Below, in pieces: positions 16,776-27,836 of a stretch of 30,616 nt of DNA. Below the pieces are notes generated by a model. It did not search any database, was not told the origin of the DNA, and worked only from the letters and a program-made list of their open reading frames with translations. This DNA is from Polychytrium aggregatum. Taxonomy: Eukaryota; Chytridiomycota; Chytridiomycetes; Polychytriales. Where the stretch lies: the NCBI RefSeq assembly GCF_025602895.1, contig NW_026516494.1:1-30616 (forward strand), in the 5' to 3' direction. Position 1 is the stretch's first letter. Every line of letters begins with the position of its first letter. A program made the position numbers and the translations under genes.

Positions 16776-19700
16776 TTAAGAAGGCTTCCTGCGAGGAGCC
16801 CTGCGTGTGCTCTTTATTTGGGGCTCCTCGAGGTGTTTACCGTATTTACTCAGCTCCTCGGGTGCATGGGACAAGTCCTCCAGTGTTTGCCATGTGTTGC
16901 CCGAGTGTGGGTAACCAACCCACTTGACATAAAACCGAAGTGACCCATCAGCCACTTTCTTGTGCCTCACGATCCTTTCGACTTCATATTCTTGAGTATA
17001 GTATTGTCCGAGGTCGTCTTCCAGTGGTGCGTCGTCCGGGACACCTTCGTCGGCGTCGGGGAACTGTGCTGGACTGCGGGTCGTGTGGCGACGCAGCTTG
17101 GACACATGGAAGACAGGATGGAGCTTGCTTCCAGGTGGCAAGTCCAACAGGTAGTTGAGGGGACTGGGTCGGGCCGCTATCTTGAACGGTCCTCGGTACT
17201 TGGGCAACAACTTCTTTGACTGGGCTTCGGGGACCTTGATGTTGTCGGCGTCCAGGTAGACAAGGTCTCCAACTTCAAAGGAGACATCCTGGTGTCGGCG
17301 GTCGTAGTACTTCGCCATCACTTGTTGCGCATCCGTGAGCGCGTCGGCGATCATCTTGTGTCGGACTTGATGATCTTTGACAAAGGCACTTGGTTTGGGA
17401 GGCAATCCAGCCGTGGACTCGGTCAGTGTCAAGGAGGTGGGAACATCAGGCTGGAATCCGTAGAGCGCCTCAAAGGGGCTCAAGCCAGTTGTGCTCGACT
17501 TGGCGGTGTTGTATGCAAACTCTGCATGACTCAGCTGTATGTCCCAGTCGTCTTGGCTGGTCGAGGCGTATGTCCTCAGGTATTGCTCGAGGGTGCGGAT
17601 CGTCCGCTCGGACTGTCCATCCGTTTGTTGGTGGTGCGAGGTTGACATGTTCAGCTTGGTGCCGAGATGGTCGAACAGACTTGTCCAAAACAAGGAGGTG
17701 AATCGGGGGTCTCGATCACTGACGATGGACTTTGGGAGGCCGTGGTGCTTGAACACATGCTTGAAGAACAGCAGTGCAAGGTCAGGCGCGGAGCATGTCG
17801 TCTGGCACGGCACAAAGTGTGCCATCTTGCTGAACCTGTCGACAAAGACAGCGATTGCATCGTGGTCCAACTTGGTCGTCGGTAGATGCGTGATGAGATC
17901 CATGGACATGCTGGTCCAGGGGCGGTCGGGAACAGGCAGGGGTTGCAGCAATCCTTGCTCTCGGGTCGTGCGTGACTTGACCATCTTGCAGGTATGGCAG
18001 GACTCGATGTACTTCTCGACGGTGCGCTTCATTCCAGGCCAGTATGCGACTTTGGCCAGTCGGTCGTATGTCTTCTCGACTCCAAAGTGTCCAGCGAGGG
18101 GCGAGTCGTGGACCTCTTGGAGCAACTTGGTCTTCAACGACGGAATGTCCGGCACACAGACACGGCTGTCCTTCTTCAGGAGGAGCAGGCCATCACGCAC
18201 TGTGTACTCGGATGATTCGTCGTCCTTGGGGAGCTTAGACACCTTTCGGAACAGTTCTCCGAACTGTTTGTCGTTGGCGATGTTGTCTCGGACAACATCC
18301 AGCATCGTGTTGTCGACACTGACAGTCGACTCGTACAGTGACGCCAATTGGTAGTCGGGGCGTCGGGACAGTGCGTCAGGCACCACATTGAGTTTGCCTT
18401 TCTGGTATACAACCTCGTAGTTGTACTCGGCGAGGAACTCCATCCATCGCGCTTGGCGTCGGCTCAGGTTCTTCTTGGTGTCGAGGTAACGCAGTGACTG
18501 GTGGTCCGTCACAATCTTGAAGGGCTTGGCGGTACCGTGGAGGTACACTCGGAACTTCTGCAGCGCGTAGATGATCGCAAGCTGCTCCTTCTCGTGCACG
18601 GGATAGTTGATCTCGTGTTGGGACAGTTTGCGCGACTCGAAGGCAACGGGCCTTCCCTCCTGCATCAAAACAGCTCCCACCGCAAAGTCGGAGGCGTCGG
18701 TGTGCACGGAGACATCCGTGTTCGGGTCGAACACAGCGAGGACAGGAGCGTTCGTCAAGGCGTGCTTGAGGGTCTCGAACGCTTGGCGTTGTGGGTGGTC
18801 CCACACGAAGGGGCACTCTTTGCGGAGTAGGTCTGTGAGTGGACCGGCAGTGCGCGCCAGATCGGGGATGAATCGGCGGTAGTAGTTGACGAGACCGAGA
18901 AACGACTGCACGTCAGAGACGCATGCGAGCGGCGGCCACTCGACCACAGACTTGACCTTGGCGGGGTCGACTTCGATTCCTCTTCCTGAGACAACGTGTC
19001 CCAGGAACGGGACTTGATTCTTGAAGAACTCACACTTGGACAGTTTGGCATACAACTTGTGCTCGCGTAGCTTGGCCAGCACGCGGGCGACATGACCTTC
19101 ATGGGTCGCTTCATCCTTGCTGTACACAAGGATATCATCCAGGTACACGATGACAGAGTTGTCGAGCTCTTGGCGGAACACATCGTTCATCAGCTGCATG
19201 AACGTGGCAGGTGCGTTCGTCAATCCGAACGGCAGCACTAGGAACTCGTACAGTCCGTAGCGAGTCCTGAAGGCGGTCTTGTGGACATCATCCTCGTGGA
19301 TGCGGATCTGATGGTAGCCTGAGCGGAGGTCTATCTTGCTAAAGACCTTTGCTCCACTCAGACGATCCATCAACTCGTCGATCCTGGGCAACGGGTAGGT
19401 GTTCTTGATGGTCTGTTTGTTTAGTGCGCGATAGTCGACGCACATCCTGAGATCACCTTCTTTCTTCTTGACAAAGAGCACTGGTGCACCATACGGTGAC
19501 TGGCTCGGGCGGATGAACCCATGGGCGAGGAGGTCATCCAACTGGCGCTTGAGTTCGTCCATCTCCGTCAGCGACAGTTGGTACGTCGGTCTTGACGGAG
19601 GCGACGAGCCTGGTTCGATGTCGATGCGATGATCGACGGTGCGTTGGGGTGGCAGGCATTGTGGCAACTGGTCGGGGAATACGTCCTTGTACTCGTCGAG

Positions 19701-20687
19701 CAGCTTGGTCACCACAGGCGGGGGACCGGGACCGGCTTGGTCGGTGTCGTCGACCTCACGCACGACACAGAGGAACGACGTGTCCTTCTTGATCAGCCTC
19801 TTGAATTGCATGGCTGAGAGGAGAGGTGGCATGTTGGGTGAGGCCATGCCCTGCAGGACAATGTCAGGGCCAACACGGACAGTGCGGCCTTTCCAGTCGA
19901 CGACTGGAGTCGGCTCGGCACGAGCAAGCCAGCTCATGCCGAGGATGGCATCGAACTTGGTGTCGATCACTTGGAACAACAGGACAGGATGGTACTTGGG
20001 ATGGAGGGCCACTCGCAGGACCACTTGGTGTGTGCACTGCTGCACACGATCGTCTGCAAGCGCCACACTCATCGGCGACTTCTTCTTGGTTGCATGTATG
20101 TTGAGCTCCTGGAGCAAGCGTCTGCTGACAAAGTTGCAGCTTGCTCCAGAGTCCACCATCATTCGGACGGTGTGACCTTGGACGGTGGCAGGGAGGTACA
20201 GCAGGGACTCTTCATGGTCCTCCTGCACAGCCTCCTGCACCATGACTTGACTTGGGGGAACGGGCGACACTTGGTCTTGGTTGGCTTCATCACGGCCACT
20301 CGGACATTTTGGATAGGGTTCGGCCATTGCGGGGGCCTGCGGCGTCAGCACGCCATTGCACACGACGTCCACGGCTTGCGGACACATGTCGGAAGCATCC
20401 GACACACACGACTTGACAGGGGTGAGGGCACAGGCGGTCCTGTCCCTCAAGGGTTCTTGATTTTCTTTTTTGTTTTGGTTTTCAATTTTGGTTTTCTCTT
20501 CACGTTCGTGGAGAGGCAGGCGGCTTGCGCCACCATGCACCTCTCGCACGACGCACAACACTTGGTTTGTTTCTCCTTCGGGGGAGGGGGCGAGGTGAAC
20601 TTCCTCTGGAGACGCGTGGACTGCATTGAGCAATCCACGGCGTTGGTCTCCTACTAGGGCTCCAGAGCCACCTAGTAGGGTCGGCCG
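16776..20687 (-). CDS. pol: Ty3-B2 Pol: protease, RT, RNase H, integrase, chromodomain
   Basis: This frame is residue-for-residue the same as Pol of Ty3-B1, with protease DSGAS, YLDD, RNase H, HHCC, the D, D, E integrase triad and the C-terminal chromodomain all intact. It starts after the slip site at 20687-20693 in the -1 frame of gag and stops next to the short polypurine tract (16767-16775). Its mRNA would start in the LTR at 21616-21924. Nothing marks it as dead; either this copy or Ty3-B1 could be a source element. Confidence 0.95.
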   Translation of the reverse strand, partial: RPTLLGGSGALVGDQRRGLLNAVHASPEEVHLAPSPEGETNQVLCVVREVHGGASRLPLHEREEKTKIENQNKKENQEPLRDRTACALTPVKSCVSDASDMCPQAVDVVCNGVLTPQAPAMAEPYPKCPSGRDEANQDQVSPVPPSQVMVQEAVQEDHEESLLYLPATVQGHTVRMMVDSGASCNFVSRRLLQELNIHATKKKSPMSVALADDRVQQCTHQVVLRVALHPKYHPVLLFQVIDTKFDAILGMSWLARAEPTPVVDWKGRTVRVGPDIVLQGMASPNMPPLLSAMQFKRLIKKDTSFLCVVREVDDTDQAGPGPPPVVTKLLDEYKDVFPDQLPQCLPPQRTVDHRIDIEPGSSPPSRPTYQLSLTEMDELKRQLDDLLAHGFIRPSQSPYGAPVLFVKKKEGDLRMCVDYRALNKQTIKNTYPLPRIDELMDRLSGAKVFSKIDLRSGYHQIRIHEDDVHKTAFRTRYGLYEFLVLPFGLTNAPATFMQLMNDVFRQELDNSVIVYLDDILVYSKDEATHEGHVARVLAKLREHKLYAKLSKCEFFKNQVPFLGHVVSGRGIEVDPAKVKSVVEWPPLACVSDVQSFLGLVNYYRRFIPDLARTAGPLTDLLRKECPFVWDHPQRQAFETLKHALTNAPVLAVFDPNTDVSVHTDASDFAVGAVLMQEGRPVAFESRKLSQHEINYPVHEKEQLAIIYALQKFRVYLHGTAKPFKIVTDHQSLRYLDTKKNLSRRQARWMEFLAEYNYEVVYQKGKLNVVPDALSRRPDYQLASLYESTVSVDNTMLDVVRDNIANDKQFGELFRKVSKLPKDDESSEYTVRDGLLLLKKDSRVCVPDIPSLKTKLLQEVHDSPLAGHFGVEKTYDRLAKVAYWPGMKRTVEKYIESCHTCKMVKSRTTREQGLLQPLPVPDRPWTSMSMDLITHLPTTKLDHDAIAVFVDRFSKMAHFVPCQTTCSAPDLALLFFKHVFKHHGLPKSIVSDRDPRFTSLFWTSLFDHLGTKLNMSTSHHQQTDGQSERTIRTLEQYLRTYASTSQDDWDIQLSHAEFAYNTAKSSTTGLSPFEALYGFQPDVPTSLTLTESTAGLPPKPSAFVKDHQVRHKMIADALTDAQQVMAKYYDRRHQDVSFEVGDLVYLDADNIKVPEAQSKKLLPKYRGPFKIAARPSPLNYLLDLPPGSKLHPVFHVSKLRRHTTRSPAQFPDADEGVPDDAPLEDDLGQYYTQEYEVERIVRHKKVADGSLRFYVKWVGYPHSGNTWQTLEDLSHAPEELSKYGKHLEEPQIKSTRRAPRRKPS

Positions 20688-20693
20688 TTTCCC
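20650..20693 (-). promoter_or_regulatory. -1 ribosomal frameshift site with hairpin (Ty3-B2)
   Basis: Same as in Ty3-B1: GGGAAAC on the minus strand (20693 to 20687), a 7-nt spacer, then the arms CCTACTAG (20679 to 20672) and CTAGTAGG (20657 to 20650). Confidence 0.8.
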
Positions 20694-21493
20694 GACTTCA
20701 TGGGGCACTCCTTGGCCTGGTGTCCCGGTCGGTGACAGAAGAAGCAGGAACCATGGCGGAGGTCCTCCTGCTTCTGTCTGTCCTTGGGGGAGACAGTGGC
20801 AGCTTGCTGGAACCGGGAGCGGGGAGGGCCACGAGCCTCCATGGCGTTGACGTCAACGTCCATGGGCTCAGGCATGGGTCTTGCGGGCGGGGCCGGGCGA
20901 GGCGGACGGGCTGGGACGTGATGAGACCGATGGCCGCCTGCCAGCTGCGGGTAGAACTGGCGGCCATGGTACTGGACGTTGTCGAGGTTCTCGGCAACGT
21001 CCATCATCACGTCCAGGGACTTGCGGGCATCAGGGTTGCTGGCGATGTACTCTCTGATCTTGGGCTTGAGGCCCTTCTGGAAGAGGTACATCGCATCAGC
21101 AGAGCCCAGCTCCTCAATCTGGGAGGAGAGGTCTTCAAACTCCTCGATGTAGCGGGTCACAGAACCACGCTGCACGAGAGAGTATAGCTTGTCACGGGCA
21201 ATGAGTTCAGCATTGGGGCTGCCGAAGCGGCGACGGAGGCGGTCCTTGAAGTCGTCAAACACACCTTCGCTCTGCTCGTCGAACCCTTGGCGGCGGTACC
21301 AACGGTACGCCTGGTCCTTTAAGCAGAGCTTGGCGGCGACGATGTGGTGGGTGGGGGCGACTTGGGCAGCATCGAGGTAGTCCTCGAGTTGCTGCAGCCA
21401 GTCCTCCACCGAGGAGGAGCGGCTCTTCCCAGTAAACACTGGGGCACGGAAGGTCTTGAGGAAGGCTTCCGGAAGTGGGCGGGGGTTGCTCAT
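20672..21493 (-). CDS. gag: Ty3-B2 Gag, 273 aa
   Basis: Identical in sequence to Gag of Ty3-B1: capsid domain followed by an Arg/Pro-rich linker and the CCHC knuckle near the C-terminus. The ATG at 21493 lies 122 nt from the 5' LTR, and the end overlaps pol at the frameshift site. Confidence 0.94.
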   Translation of the reverse strand: MSNPRPLPEAFLKTFRAPVFTGKSRSSSVEDWLQQLEDYLDAAQVAPTHHIVAAKLCLKDQAYRWYRRQGFDEQSEGVFDDFKDRLRRRFGSPNAELIARDKLYSLVQRGSVTRYIEEFEDLSSQIEELGSADAMYLFQKGLKPKIREYIASNPDARKSLDVMMDVAENLDNVQYHGRQFYPQLAGGHRSHHVPARPPRPAPPARPMPEPMDVDVNAMEARGPPRSRFQQAATVSPKDRQKQEDLRHGSCFFCHRPGHQAKECPMKSGNGRPY

Positions 21494-21603
21494 GGCAGGG
21501 GCAGGCTCCAGGGACAGAGAGGAGAGTCGGTCGGCAAGAGAGGCGGGATCCAGCTTGAGGATCTAGAAAGAGGACAAACAGGACGAAAACAAGACGAGGA
21601 TTT

Positions 21604-21615
21604 CCGATGCTACCA
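21604..21615 (-). other. tRNA primer binding site of Ty3-B2
   Basis: TGGTAGCATCGG on the minus strand directly abuts the 5' LTR, as in Ty3-B1, and is compatible with initiator tRNA-Met. Confidence 0.7.
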
Positions 21616-21924
21616 TGTAACGTCCACTACTGGGACGTTGGGGCAAGACGGGGAGGGAGGGGGTACAAGACAAGACAGGACGGGGCAGAACAGGGCGGTG
21701 CTAGGCTACTCTAGCGGACGGGTGAGCTCGGGGAGCACTTACGTTTATTCACGATAAAACCGAACTCCAGACAAACGGGGGGAACGGGGGCAACCCGCAG
21801 GTATACCCTGCGGTGGCCTGCCTGCGGTGCGTGAAAACGCAAAGCGCAGCACAGGTCACGACCCACTGCGCCGCGCAGTACGCGCAGTACGCGCAGCACA
21901 GCGTCGGAGATACCATCTCCTACA
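21616..21924 (-). repeat. Ty3-B2 5' LTR
   Basis: This is the fourth identical 309-bp LTR, followed on the plus strand by the duplicated ATCGC and then the LINE ORF1 body. Confidence 0.96.
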
Positions 21925-21929
21925 ATCGC
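21925..21929. repeat. Target site duplication ATCGC, right of Ty3-B2
   Basis: This is the second copy of the 5-bp duplication; it is also the ORF1 codons at the insertion point. Confidence 0.95.
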
Positions 21930-24161
21930 TGTCGGCAGCTTGATCTTCAAGCGCAAGGAGCGACCCGTGGCCACCCCTTCCTCCCCCGCCAAGCGTCGCC
22001 TGTCCTTGCCCGACGCAATGACCATGCTCCCCAGGCCGGAGCATGACGAGCGTCTCCCCGAGTCCGAGTTCCCGTCCGTGTCCGTGCCCGAGTCCAGGCT
22101 CCCGGCCCCGCCCGAGTTCAGGTTCCCGGCCGAACCCGACTTTTCGTTCCCGCCCTTGGACCGCGCTGCCGCCCGTGCCGCCGTCGACATTGATGAACTG
22201 GAGGACATCAATGTCGAAGAAGACCTCAGCCCGGACCAAGAGCCTGACGCTGAGCCCTCGTCCTCCTGTGCCGACCAAGACCACCCTGCCGAGTCCCTGG
22301 CTCCCGTGTCCTCCTCCGCCGCTCCCCACCAAGACCACTGTGCCATGGACATTGTTGTCCAGCCCAGTGCCGACGTCGTCTCGGTTCCTTGGCGCGACGA
22401 GTTCTGGCGCAAGTGGCACGCCTCGTCCGACGTCGATGATCAGAAGGCTGCAACCCAGATCATCGACGTCACCAAGATGAACAACCAGCTGTGGATGGCC
22501 GTGACCGCCAAGCTGCAGTGCACTGTCCTGTGCCGCAAGTGCAAGCTCGCCTCGGCCGATCCCTGGATCGTCGTCAAGCACGGCAAGGACGAGCTCCAGC
22601 TCAAGTGTCCCCAGGCCCTCGAGGACGGACCCTGCCCCGGCCAGATGTCGGCCTTCCAGTTCTGGGCCCACATGAGCCGCACCACCAAGGAGTCCCGCAA
22701 GCTGTTTGTGGATGCGTTCTCGGACAAGTTCAAGGAGAACTTCCACACCAAGTGCGGCCTCAAGACCATGGACAAGCAGCGCGCCGTCCCCCGTGGTGCC
22801 TCTGAAGGCGCCCCTCGAGCAGCCCCTGCTTCCACTGCTGACCCCGTCGATCCAGCTCGTCGAGCTGTTGATGCTGTTGGCACTGCGTCCCCTGTCCCCA
22901 AGGCCAGGCCCGTCCTTCCGCCCCGACCCGTCGTCAAGGCCAAGACCCCTCCTCCGTCCCAGGCTCCCGTCCCTGCGATGAAACCCGAGGAGGCCCTCGC
23001 TATCCTCAAGCGAGAGGCTGACCGGGTGCAGTCCATCCTGTTCGAGGCACTCGTGGCCGACAACATGGATGCTGCCACCAAGGCCATGGTCCAGAAGATC
23101 GCCAAGTCCAATGTGGCAATCAGCCGTGCCACGGAGCAGCTCCGCAAGTCTGTTGCCAACAAGACTGCCACCCCCAAGACCCAGTCCCCCGGTTCCAAGA
23201 CCCAGTCCTCCGGCTCCCTCCCTGGCTCTGCCCCTGTTTCCGCCCCGTCTCCCTCGTACAAGGCCGCTCTCTTGAAGAACGTTCGGGAGGCCGAGAGCCG
23301 TGTCGGCCGCATGTCCGAGGCCAGCCAGCTCGACGAATGGAAGAGGATGCTGACCACCGGCCGAATGCCAGGCTCCTCCAAGCCGATCCAGCCCAACCAG
23401 CACCGCCAGCCAGTCCTTGTCCCCGGGACGGTCGCCAACTCTGAGCTCCGGAACGACAAGTTCAGGGAGGCCGTCACCAACATGGACTGGCTGTACGTCG
23501 AGGGCATCCGCTGTGGCGACCTCGGCAGTGTCCGCCGCAACCTCAAGCGATGCGGCATCGACACCAGGGAGTTGGCCGAGATCAACTTCCCTGAGGCCAC
23601 GGTCATGGAGGTCCTTGTCCGCGACAAATCCAACAAGGCCGACCTTGGTGCCCGTCTGGAGTCGCTGTCGTCCACACATGGCAGGGTCAGGGTCGTACCG
23701 GCCTACGACGTCATCCATGGTCTCAAGCACCATGGACTGGCCCTGTCCCGATCCGATGCCATCAAGAACTTTATGGCAAAGTCCCTCCGCCAGGCAGCCA
23801 AGGCCAAGACCGCCCCTGTCCGCCGCTGCATCCAGATGCGCATCCCCGAGGAGTACCGCGACGAGTACGACTCGCTCCTCAAGAAGGCCCTATCCGGCAA
23901 GGAGGTCAAGCGGGCGGACATCACCGCCGTCCCCAAGGTCCCTGGTTCTGCCGCTGCCGCTGCCTCGTCGTCTGCCTCTGCCGCTGCCGCTACCGCTGCC
24001 CCTGCCGTTGTCGTTGCTGTCGCTGCTGCTGCTGCCCCCGCCGCTGGTGCCTCGTCAAAGCCCAGCAAGCCTCACCCCGCCTACAGAGTCCCGCTGTCCG
24101 TCATGGACACTGACTCTGAAGGAGAGGGCCCCCGGGCCAGCAGCAGCGCTGCACGACTCCA

Positions 24162-24165
24162 ATGA
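24162..24165 (+). promoter_or_regulatory. ATGA overlap of ORF1 stop and ORF2 start
   Basis: The ORF2 ATG (24162-24164) shares two bases with the ORF1 TGA (24163-24165). A GC-rich inverted repeat (GGGCCCCCGGGCC) lies about 30 bases upstream. Such overlaps support termination-reinitiation in some LINEs. Confidence 0.7.
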
Positions 24166-27100
24166 ATCCACACCCCTCGCAGGGAGGCGGCAGGGCCCAG
24201 ACATCCCTGACCGTCGCTTCCTTCAATGTCTGTGGCATCAACGTCAACGACGTTGAACTCAAGAACCTCATCGACACCAACGACATCGACTTTGTCGGTG
24301 TCCAAGAAACCCTCGCCGACCTCGAACCCCGCAGCCCTCTCTGTGGCTATGCCGTCAAGGTCCCTGGTCCCCGTTGCCGCGCCGGTAGAGGCATCGCCAT
24401 CCTCTACAACCCGGCCAGGATCGACCCGCACGACTTCACCAACATTGAAGTCAGCGACAAGGGCGACGCCATGTGGGTGACATACAAACACGTCATCCAC
24501 ATCGGCAACTTCTACCTGTCCCCGAGCCTCAAGCTGGACGACTACCGCGAGGCCCTCCAGTCGATCCACACCAAGGCCGCCCTCCCCGACGCCCAGGTCA
24601 TTGTGGTGGGTGACTTCAATGCCCACCTCAGTGCCCTGAGCGGACTGCCCACGCCGCTCCGTGGCAGGGAGAAGATCCTCGAGGACACTGTCTCCCGCGC
24701 CGGTCTCCGCGTTGTGCCTCCAGCTGTGATCCCGACCCACACCCGGCAGCGGGGTCCCAGCTGGACAACGATCGACTACATCTTTGTGTCGCATCGCCAG
24801 GCCAACAACGACCCGCTGCTGCAGGTCGACACTGCCGGTGCCTTCCGTGGCCAGTCCGACCACTTCCCCATCTGGGCGACTCTGCGGGTACAGCCAAAGT
24901 ACTACCCAAAGGTCGACCAATGGCAGTGGAAGATCGCCCAGCTCGAGGATCCTGCCGTCCGCGCCCAGTACCTCTTGGCGCTGCTGGACGAGCGCGAACG
25001 CGGTCTGCAGCGCATCCAGGCTGCACTCCGGCCAATCTCAAGGGGATCGGTCATTCCGATCTCGGAGAGTGCGGCCCAGGACTGCATCGACCGCGCCTGG
25101 TCCATCATGATCGCCCTGATCACCACCGCTGCCGACTCCACCATCGGCAAGGCTTCCATCAAGACCGTCTGGAAGGACCCGGCCCTGATCCCCGAGATGC
25201 GGCAGCTTCGCGAGAGGCGCCGCGATCTCATCTACCAGCTCAAGTTGCCCGGGCTCTCCCTCCGCGTCGCCGAGGACAAGCGCGCCGAACTCCGCGCTGT
25301 CCGCAAACAAGAAAAGAACCTCATCGTCCAGTCCCGCCGAGCAGCCGAGACCCTGGCCATGAACAAGCTGCACTCCCTCAACGCTTCCGAGGTCGCCAAG
25401 TCCCTGGCCGCCATGAAGAAGCGCAAGGAGCTCGACGACGCCTTCCACTTTGACAACTCGGACGAGGCCCTCGAGCGACTTGTGGTCCACTACGGCAAGG
25501 TCTCCTCGCACTCCCAGGACACCCCCGGTGCCGCCTTTGACCGGACCGTCGGCCCAAGACCCCTGGACACTGTTCCGCGCCTGCTCCCCGAGGACCGCTC
25601 CATTCCCCGATTGTCGTCGGACGAGGTGGCCGATGCCATCGTCAAGTCCCCCAAGCGCAAGTCTTCCGGCCCGGACAAGATCAAGGCCGAGATGCTGCAC
25701 CCTGTCGCTCCCGTGGTCGCTCCCTGGCTCCGGGCCATCCTGCTGGCCGCCCTCAAGGCCTCCGTCGTCCCGACCGAGTGGAACACTGTCCTGATCCACC
25801 CGGTCTACAAGAACAAGGGTTCGATCCTCGATCCGGCCATGTACCGGCCCATCGGGTTGACCCAGGTCCTCCGCAAGATCGCCGAGCGAGTCCTGCTGCC
25901 GTTCCTCACCCGCGAGATCGGCATCATGGACATTGCCCAGGGAGGCTTCCGCCCGGACCGAGGCACCCTCGACCAGGTGTACTCGCTCGACGCTCTTGTC
26001 CGCATGAACAAGATCCGCGACGACGAGTACAGCCTGGTCTTCCTCGACATCAAGGCCGCCTACGACACTGTCTGGCGGGAGCGCCTCTGGGACAAGATCG
26101 CCACCCGAGGTGCTGGTCCGGTCGCCGTCGGGGTCCTCAGGGCCATGTTCGACCGCACTCTTGTCCGCGTCGCCAGCAAGGGCCGCACGTCGCAGCCTGT
26201 GTGGCTGCAGAAGGGTCTCATCCAAGGCTCGGTCCTGAGTCCCCTTCTGTTCAGTGCCCACATTGACGACCTGCCTGGACTGCTCCGAGCCGAGGACGGA
26301 CTTGTGCTTGCCTCGAGTCGCCACCACCGTCTCCGGGTCAACTCGCTCTGGTTTGCCGATGACGGTGTCCTCATCTGTCCGGCTGGCCGCACCCAGGCCA
26401 TGCTGGATATCTGCGAACGCCACAGCATCGACAACCGGTACCGCTTCTCGCCTCCCAAGTGCGAGGTGCTGTACTCGGCCTGCAACGTCGACCAGCTCCA
26501 TCCCGCCAAGCTGTACGGCACCGAGCTGCCCAAGGTCCTCCAGTTCCGCTACCTCGGTGTCATGGTCGACATTGACGGATTCCGCCCGGACCTCCAGTTC
26601 GACAAGCTCCTCCGCAAGGTCCACATGGTCACCGACACCGTGGTTGGACTCGGCATCACCCTCGGCAAGGTCTCGGCCAAGACCATCACCCAGGTCTACA
26701 AGACCTTTGTGCGGCCGACCCTCGAATACGGGATGGCCATGGACATCCCCGACCCAGCTCTGCGCGACCGCCTCGACGACGCCCAGATGACGGCCCTCCG
26801 CACCATGTTCCGCGTCGGCCCCGGCACTCCCGTCGGTGCCATGCACCTCAACTGCGGCCTTCCCAAGATGTCGGTCCGTGTCAAGATGCTGGCCCTGCAG
26901 AACTGGGCCCGCTGGGACGACCAAGTCTCTGACGGCGACAAGATGCTGTCGATGATCCTGCGCAACAAGATCATTGCGCCCTACCACCCCGACCAGTTCC
27001 TCGGCCAAGGAGTCCGAGCCGATCCGCACTGGGCCATGGTGGTCCGCCGACAAGAGGCCGACCACTCCCTCACGGCCACGGAGATCTACCGAGGCAAGAC

Positions 27101-27836
27101 CCGACACCAGCCGCCGCCGCCCGGACCGCCCCGACCCCAGCCCGTCCCGATCAAGACCCTCATCTTCGAGGACCACATGAAGAACGGCTTCGACCGCTCC
27201 AAGCAGCTCACCGCCGCCTGCACCCCGTCGACCAAGATGTCGGGACTCTGGGAGGCTCGCGGGTACCAAGGATCCATGATCATGCTCATGTTCATGGTCC
27301 GATGGCGACTCGGTGCTCTCCCAGGCCACTTCAGATTTGGCTACCGCAAGTGCAAGAACCTGGCTCGACACGGATCCGGGATCGACTTGACCAGGACCCA
27401 CGCACAGCAGTGTGTGGATCCGCATCAAGTCCTGGTCCGCAAGGTCGCAGCCCTCAAGACGGCCCACCCGACTTGGGTGGAAAGTGGTATAGCCGGAGTG
27501 GGACCAGTGGACAAGCTGCTGGACCTGCTCAGTTTCGATCGCACTCCCCCTCGCAGTCGCACCCCTCCCGCACTTGGATCACTTGCTGCTCATGTACCCG
27601 CTCCCCGCACTGCCTTCCGAGCATTCGCACTTGGTGCACACCCAGCACCACCACCCACTCCCACACCCAGTGTAGTCCCACCCTTGCAGTCTCTCCCTGC
27701 ACCCTCATCACAGCGTAGTATAGTGTCAGCACTTGTCATTCCTCCACCCCGACCCCCCCTCGATCCTGCTGTTCCCTTGTGGGAACTGCTCGAAAATGTG
27801 TTCACCCGCTTGGTCTCAGACCTTGTGGGCAGCTGA
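24162..27836 (+). CDS. LINE ORF2 protein: endonuclease and reverse transcriptase, 1224 aa
   Basis: It nicks the target and reverse transcribes LINE RNA from the nick. Residues 1-245 are an endonuclease/exonuclease/phosphatase fold: FNVCGIN (N22), VQET (E49), GDFN (D151, N153), TTIDY (D205) and SDH (D233, H234), all catalytic residues present. RT spans about 485-790: LDIKAAYD (D629), QGSVLSP and FADD (731-734). A thumb follows, a Pro-rich hinge near 1000, a segment with C1064, H1070, H1080, C1084 that may be a reduced zinc finger, and a Pro-rich tail. The ATG overlaps the ORF1 stop as ATGA. The frame is uninterrupted, so this ORF2 may be functional even though ORF1 is broken. Confidence 0.94.
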   Translation: MNPHPSQGGGRAQTSLTVASFNVCGINVNDVELKNLIDTNDIDFVGVQETLADLEPRSPLCGYAVKVPGPRCRAGRGIAILYNPARIDPHDFTNIEVSDKGDAMWVTYKHVIHIGNFYLSPSLKLDDYREALQSIHTKAALPDAQVIVVGDFNAHLSALSGLPTPLRGREKILEDTVSRAGLRVVPPAVIPTHTRQRGPSWTTIDYIFVSHRQANNDPLLQVDTAGAFRGQSDHFPIWATLRVQPKYYPKVDQWQWKIAQLEDPAVRAQYLLALLDERERGLQRIQAALRPISRGSVIPISESAAQDCIDRAWSIMIALITTAADSTIGKASIKTVWKDPALIPEMRQLRERRRDLIYQLKLPGLSLRVAEDKRAELRAVRKQEKNLIVQSRRAAETLAMNKLHSLNASEVAKSLAAMKKRKELDDAFHFDNSDEALERLVVHYGKVSSHSQDTPGAAFDRTVGPRPLDTVPRLLPEDRSIPRLSSDEVADAIVKSPKRKSSGPDKIKAEMLHPVAPVVAPWLRAILLAALKASVVPTEWNTVLIHPVYKNKGSILDPAMYRPIGLTQVLRKIAERVLLPFLTREIGIMDIAQGGFRPDRGTLDQVYSLDALVRMNKIRDDEYSLVFLDIKAAYDTVWRERLWDKIATRGAGPVAVGVLRAMFDRTLVRVASKGRTSQPVWLQKGLIQGSVLSPLLFSAHIDDLPGLLRAEDGLVLASSRHHRLRVNSLWFADDGVLICPAGRTQAMLDICERHSIDNRYRFSPPKCEVLYSACNVDQLHPAKLYGTELPKVLQFRYLGVMVDIDGFRPDLQFDKLLRKVHMVTDTVVGLGITLGKVSAKTITQVYKTFVRPTLEYGMAMDIPDPALRDRLDDAQMTALRTMFRVGPGTPVGAMHLNCGLPKMSVRVKMLALQNWARWDDQVSDGDKMLSMILRNKIIAPYHPDQFLGQGVRADPHWAMVVRRQEADHSLTATEIYRGKTRHQPPPPGPPRPQPVPIKTLIFEDHMKNGFDRSKQLTAACTPSTKMSGLWEARGYQGSMIMLMFMVRWRLGALPGHFRFGYRKCKNLARHGSGIDLTRTHAQQCVDPHQVLVRKVAALKTAHPTWVESGIAGVGPVDKLLDLLSFDRTPPRSRTPPALGSLAAHVPAPRTAFRAFALGAHPAPPPTPTPSVVPPLQSLPAPSSQRSIVSALVIPPPRPPLDPAVPLWELLENVFTRLVSDLVGS

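Larger units (their letters stand above)
16458..21924 (-). mobile_element. Ty3-B2: second complete Ty3-B element, 5467 bp
   Basis: Same length, orientation and gene content as Ty3-B1, with proteins identical throughout, but flanked by ATCGC rather than CCAAG. It lies antisense within codons 15-17 of LINE copy C ORF1. Identical copies at two targets indicate recent activity. Confidence 0.97.
21925..24165 (+). pseudogene. LINE ORF1 protein body, separated from its start by Ty3-B2
   Basis: ORF1 proteins bind LINE RNA and form the ribonucleoprotein. This frame gives 746 of the 761 residues; the first 15 codons lie at 16408-16452. Visible parts (full-protein numbering): Pro/Ser-rich acidic N-terminus; a Cys-rich segment C214, C218, C221, C243, C252 that may bind zinc but is not a CCHC knuckle; Ser/Pro/Ala linker; a folded-looking domain around 520-610 (WLYVEGIRCGDLGSV, then VMEVLVRDKS) resembling ORF1 domains of fungal LINEs; an Ala-rich stretch near 690-720. 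In this DNA the first in-frame ATG is about 22018, so only a shortened protein could be made. Confidence 0.82.

Noticed and set aside
21856..23733. 625-codon open frame antisense to LINE ORF1
   Set aside because: It is Gly/Leu-rich, runs into the Ty3-B LTR, and is explained by codon bias of the sense frame.
25038..27467. 809-codon open frame antisense to LINE ORF2
   Set aside because: It has low-complexity composition (Gly, Asp, Glu, Leu, Val) and mirrors the GC-rich codon use of ORF2; no domain is visible.
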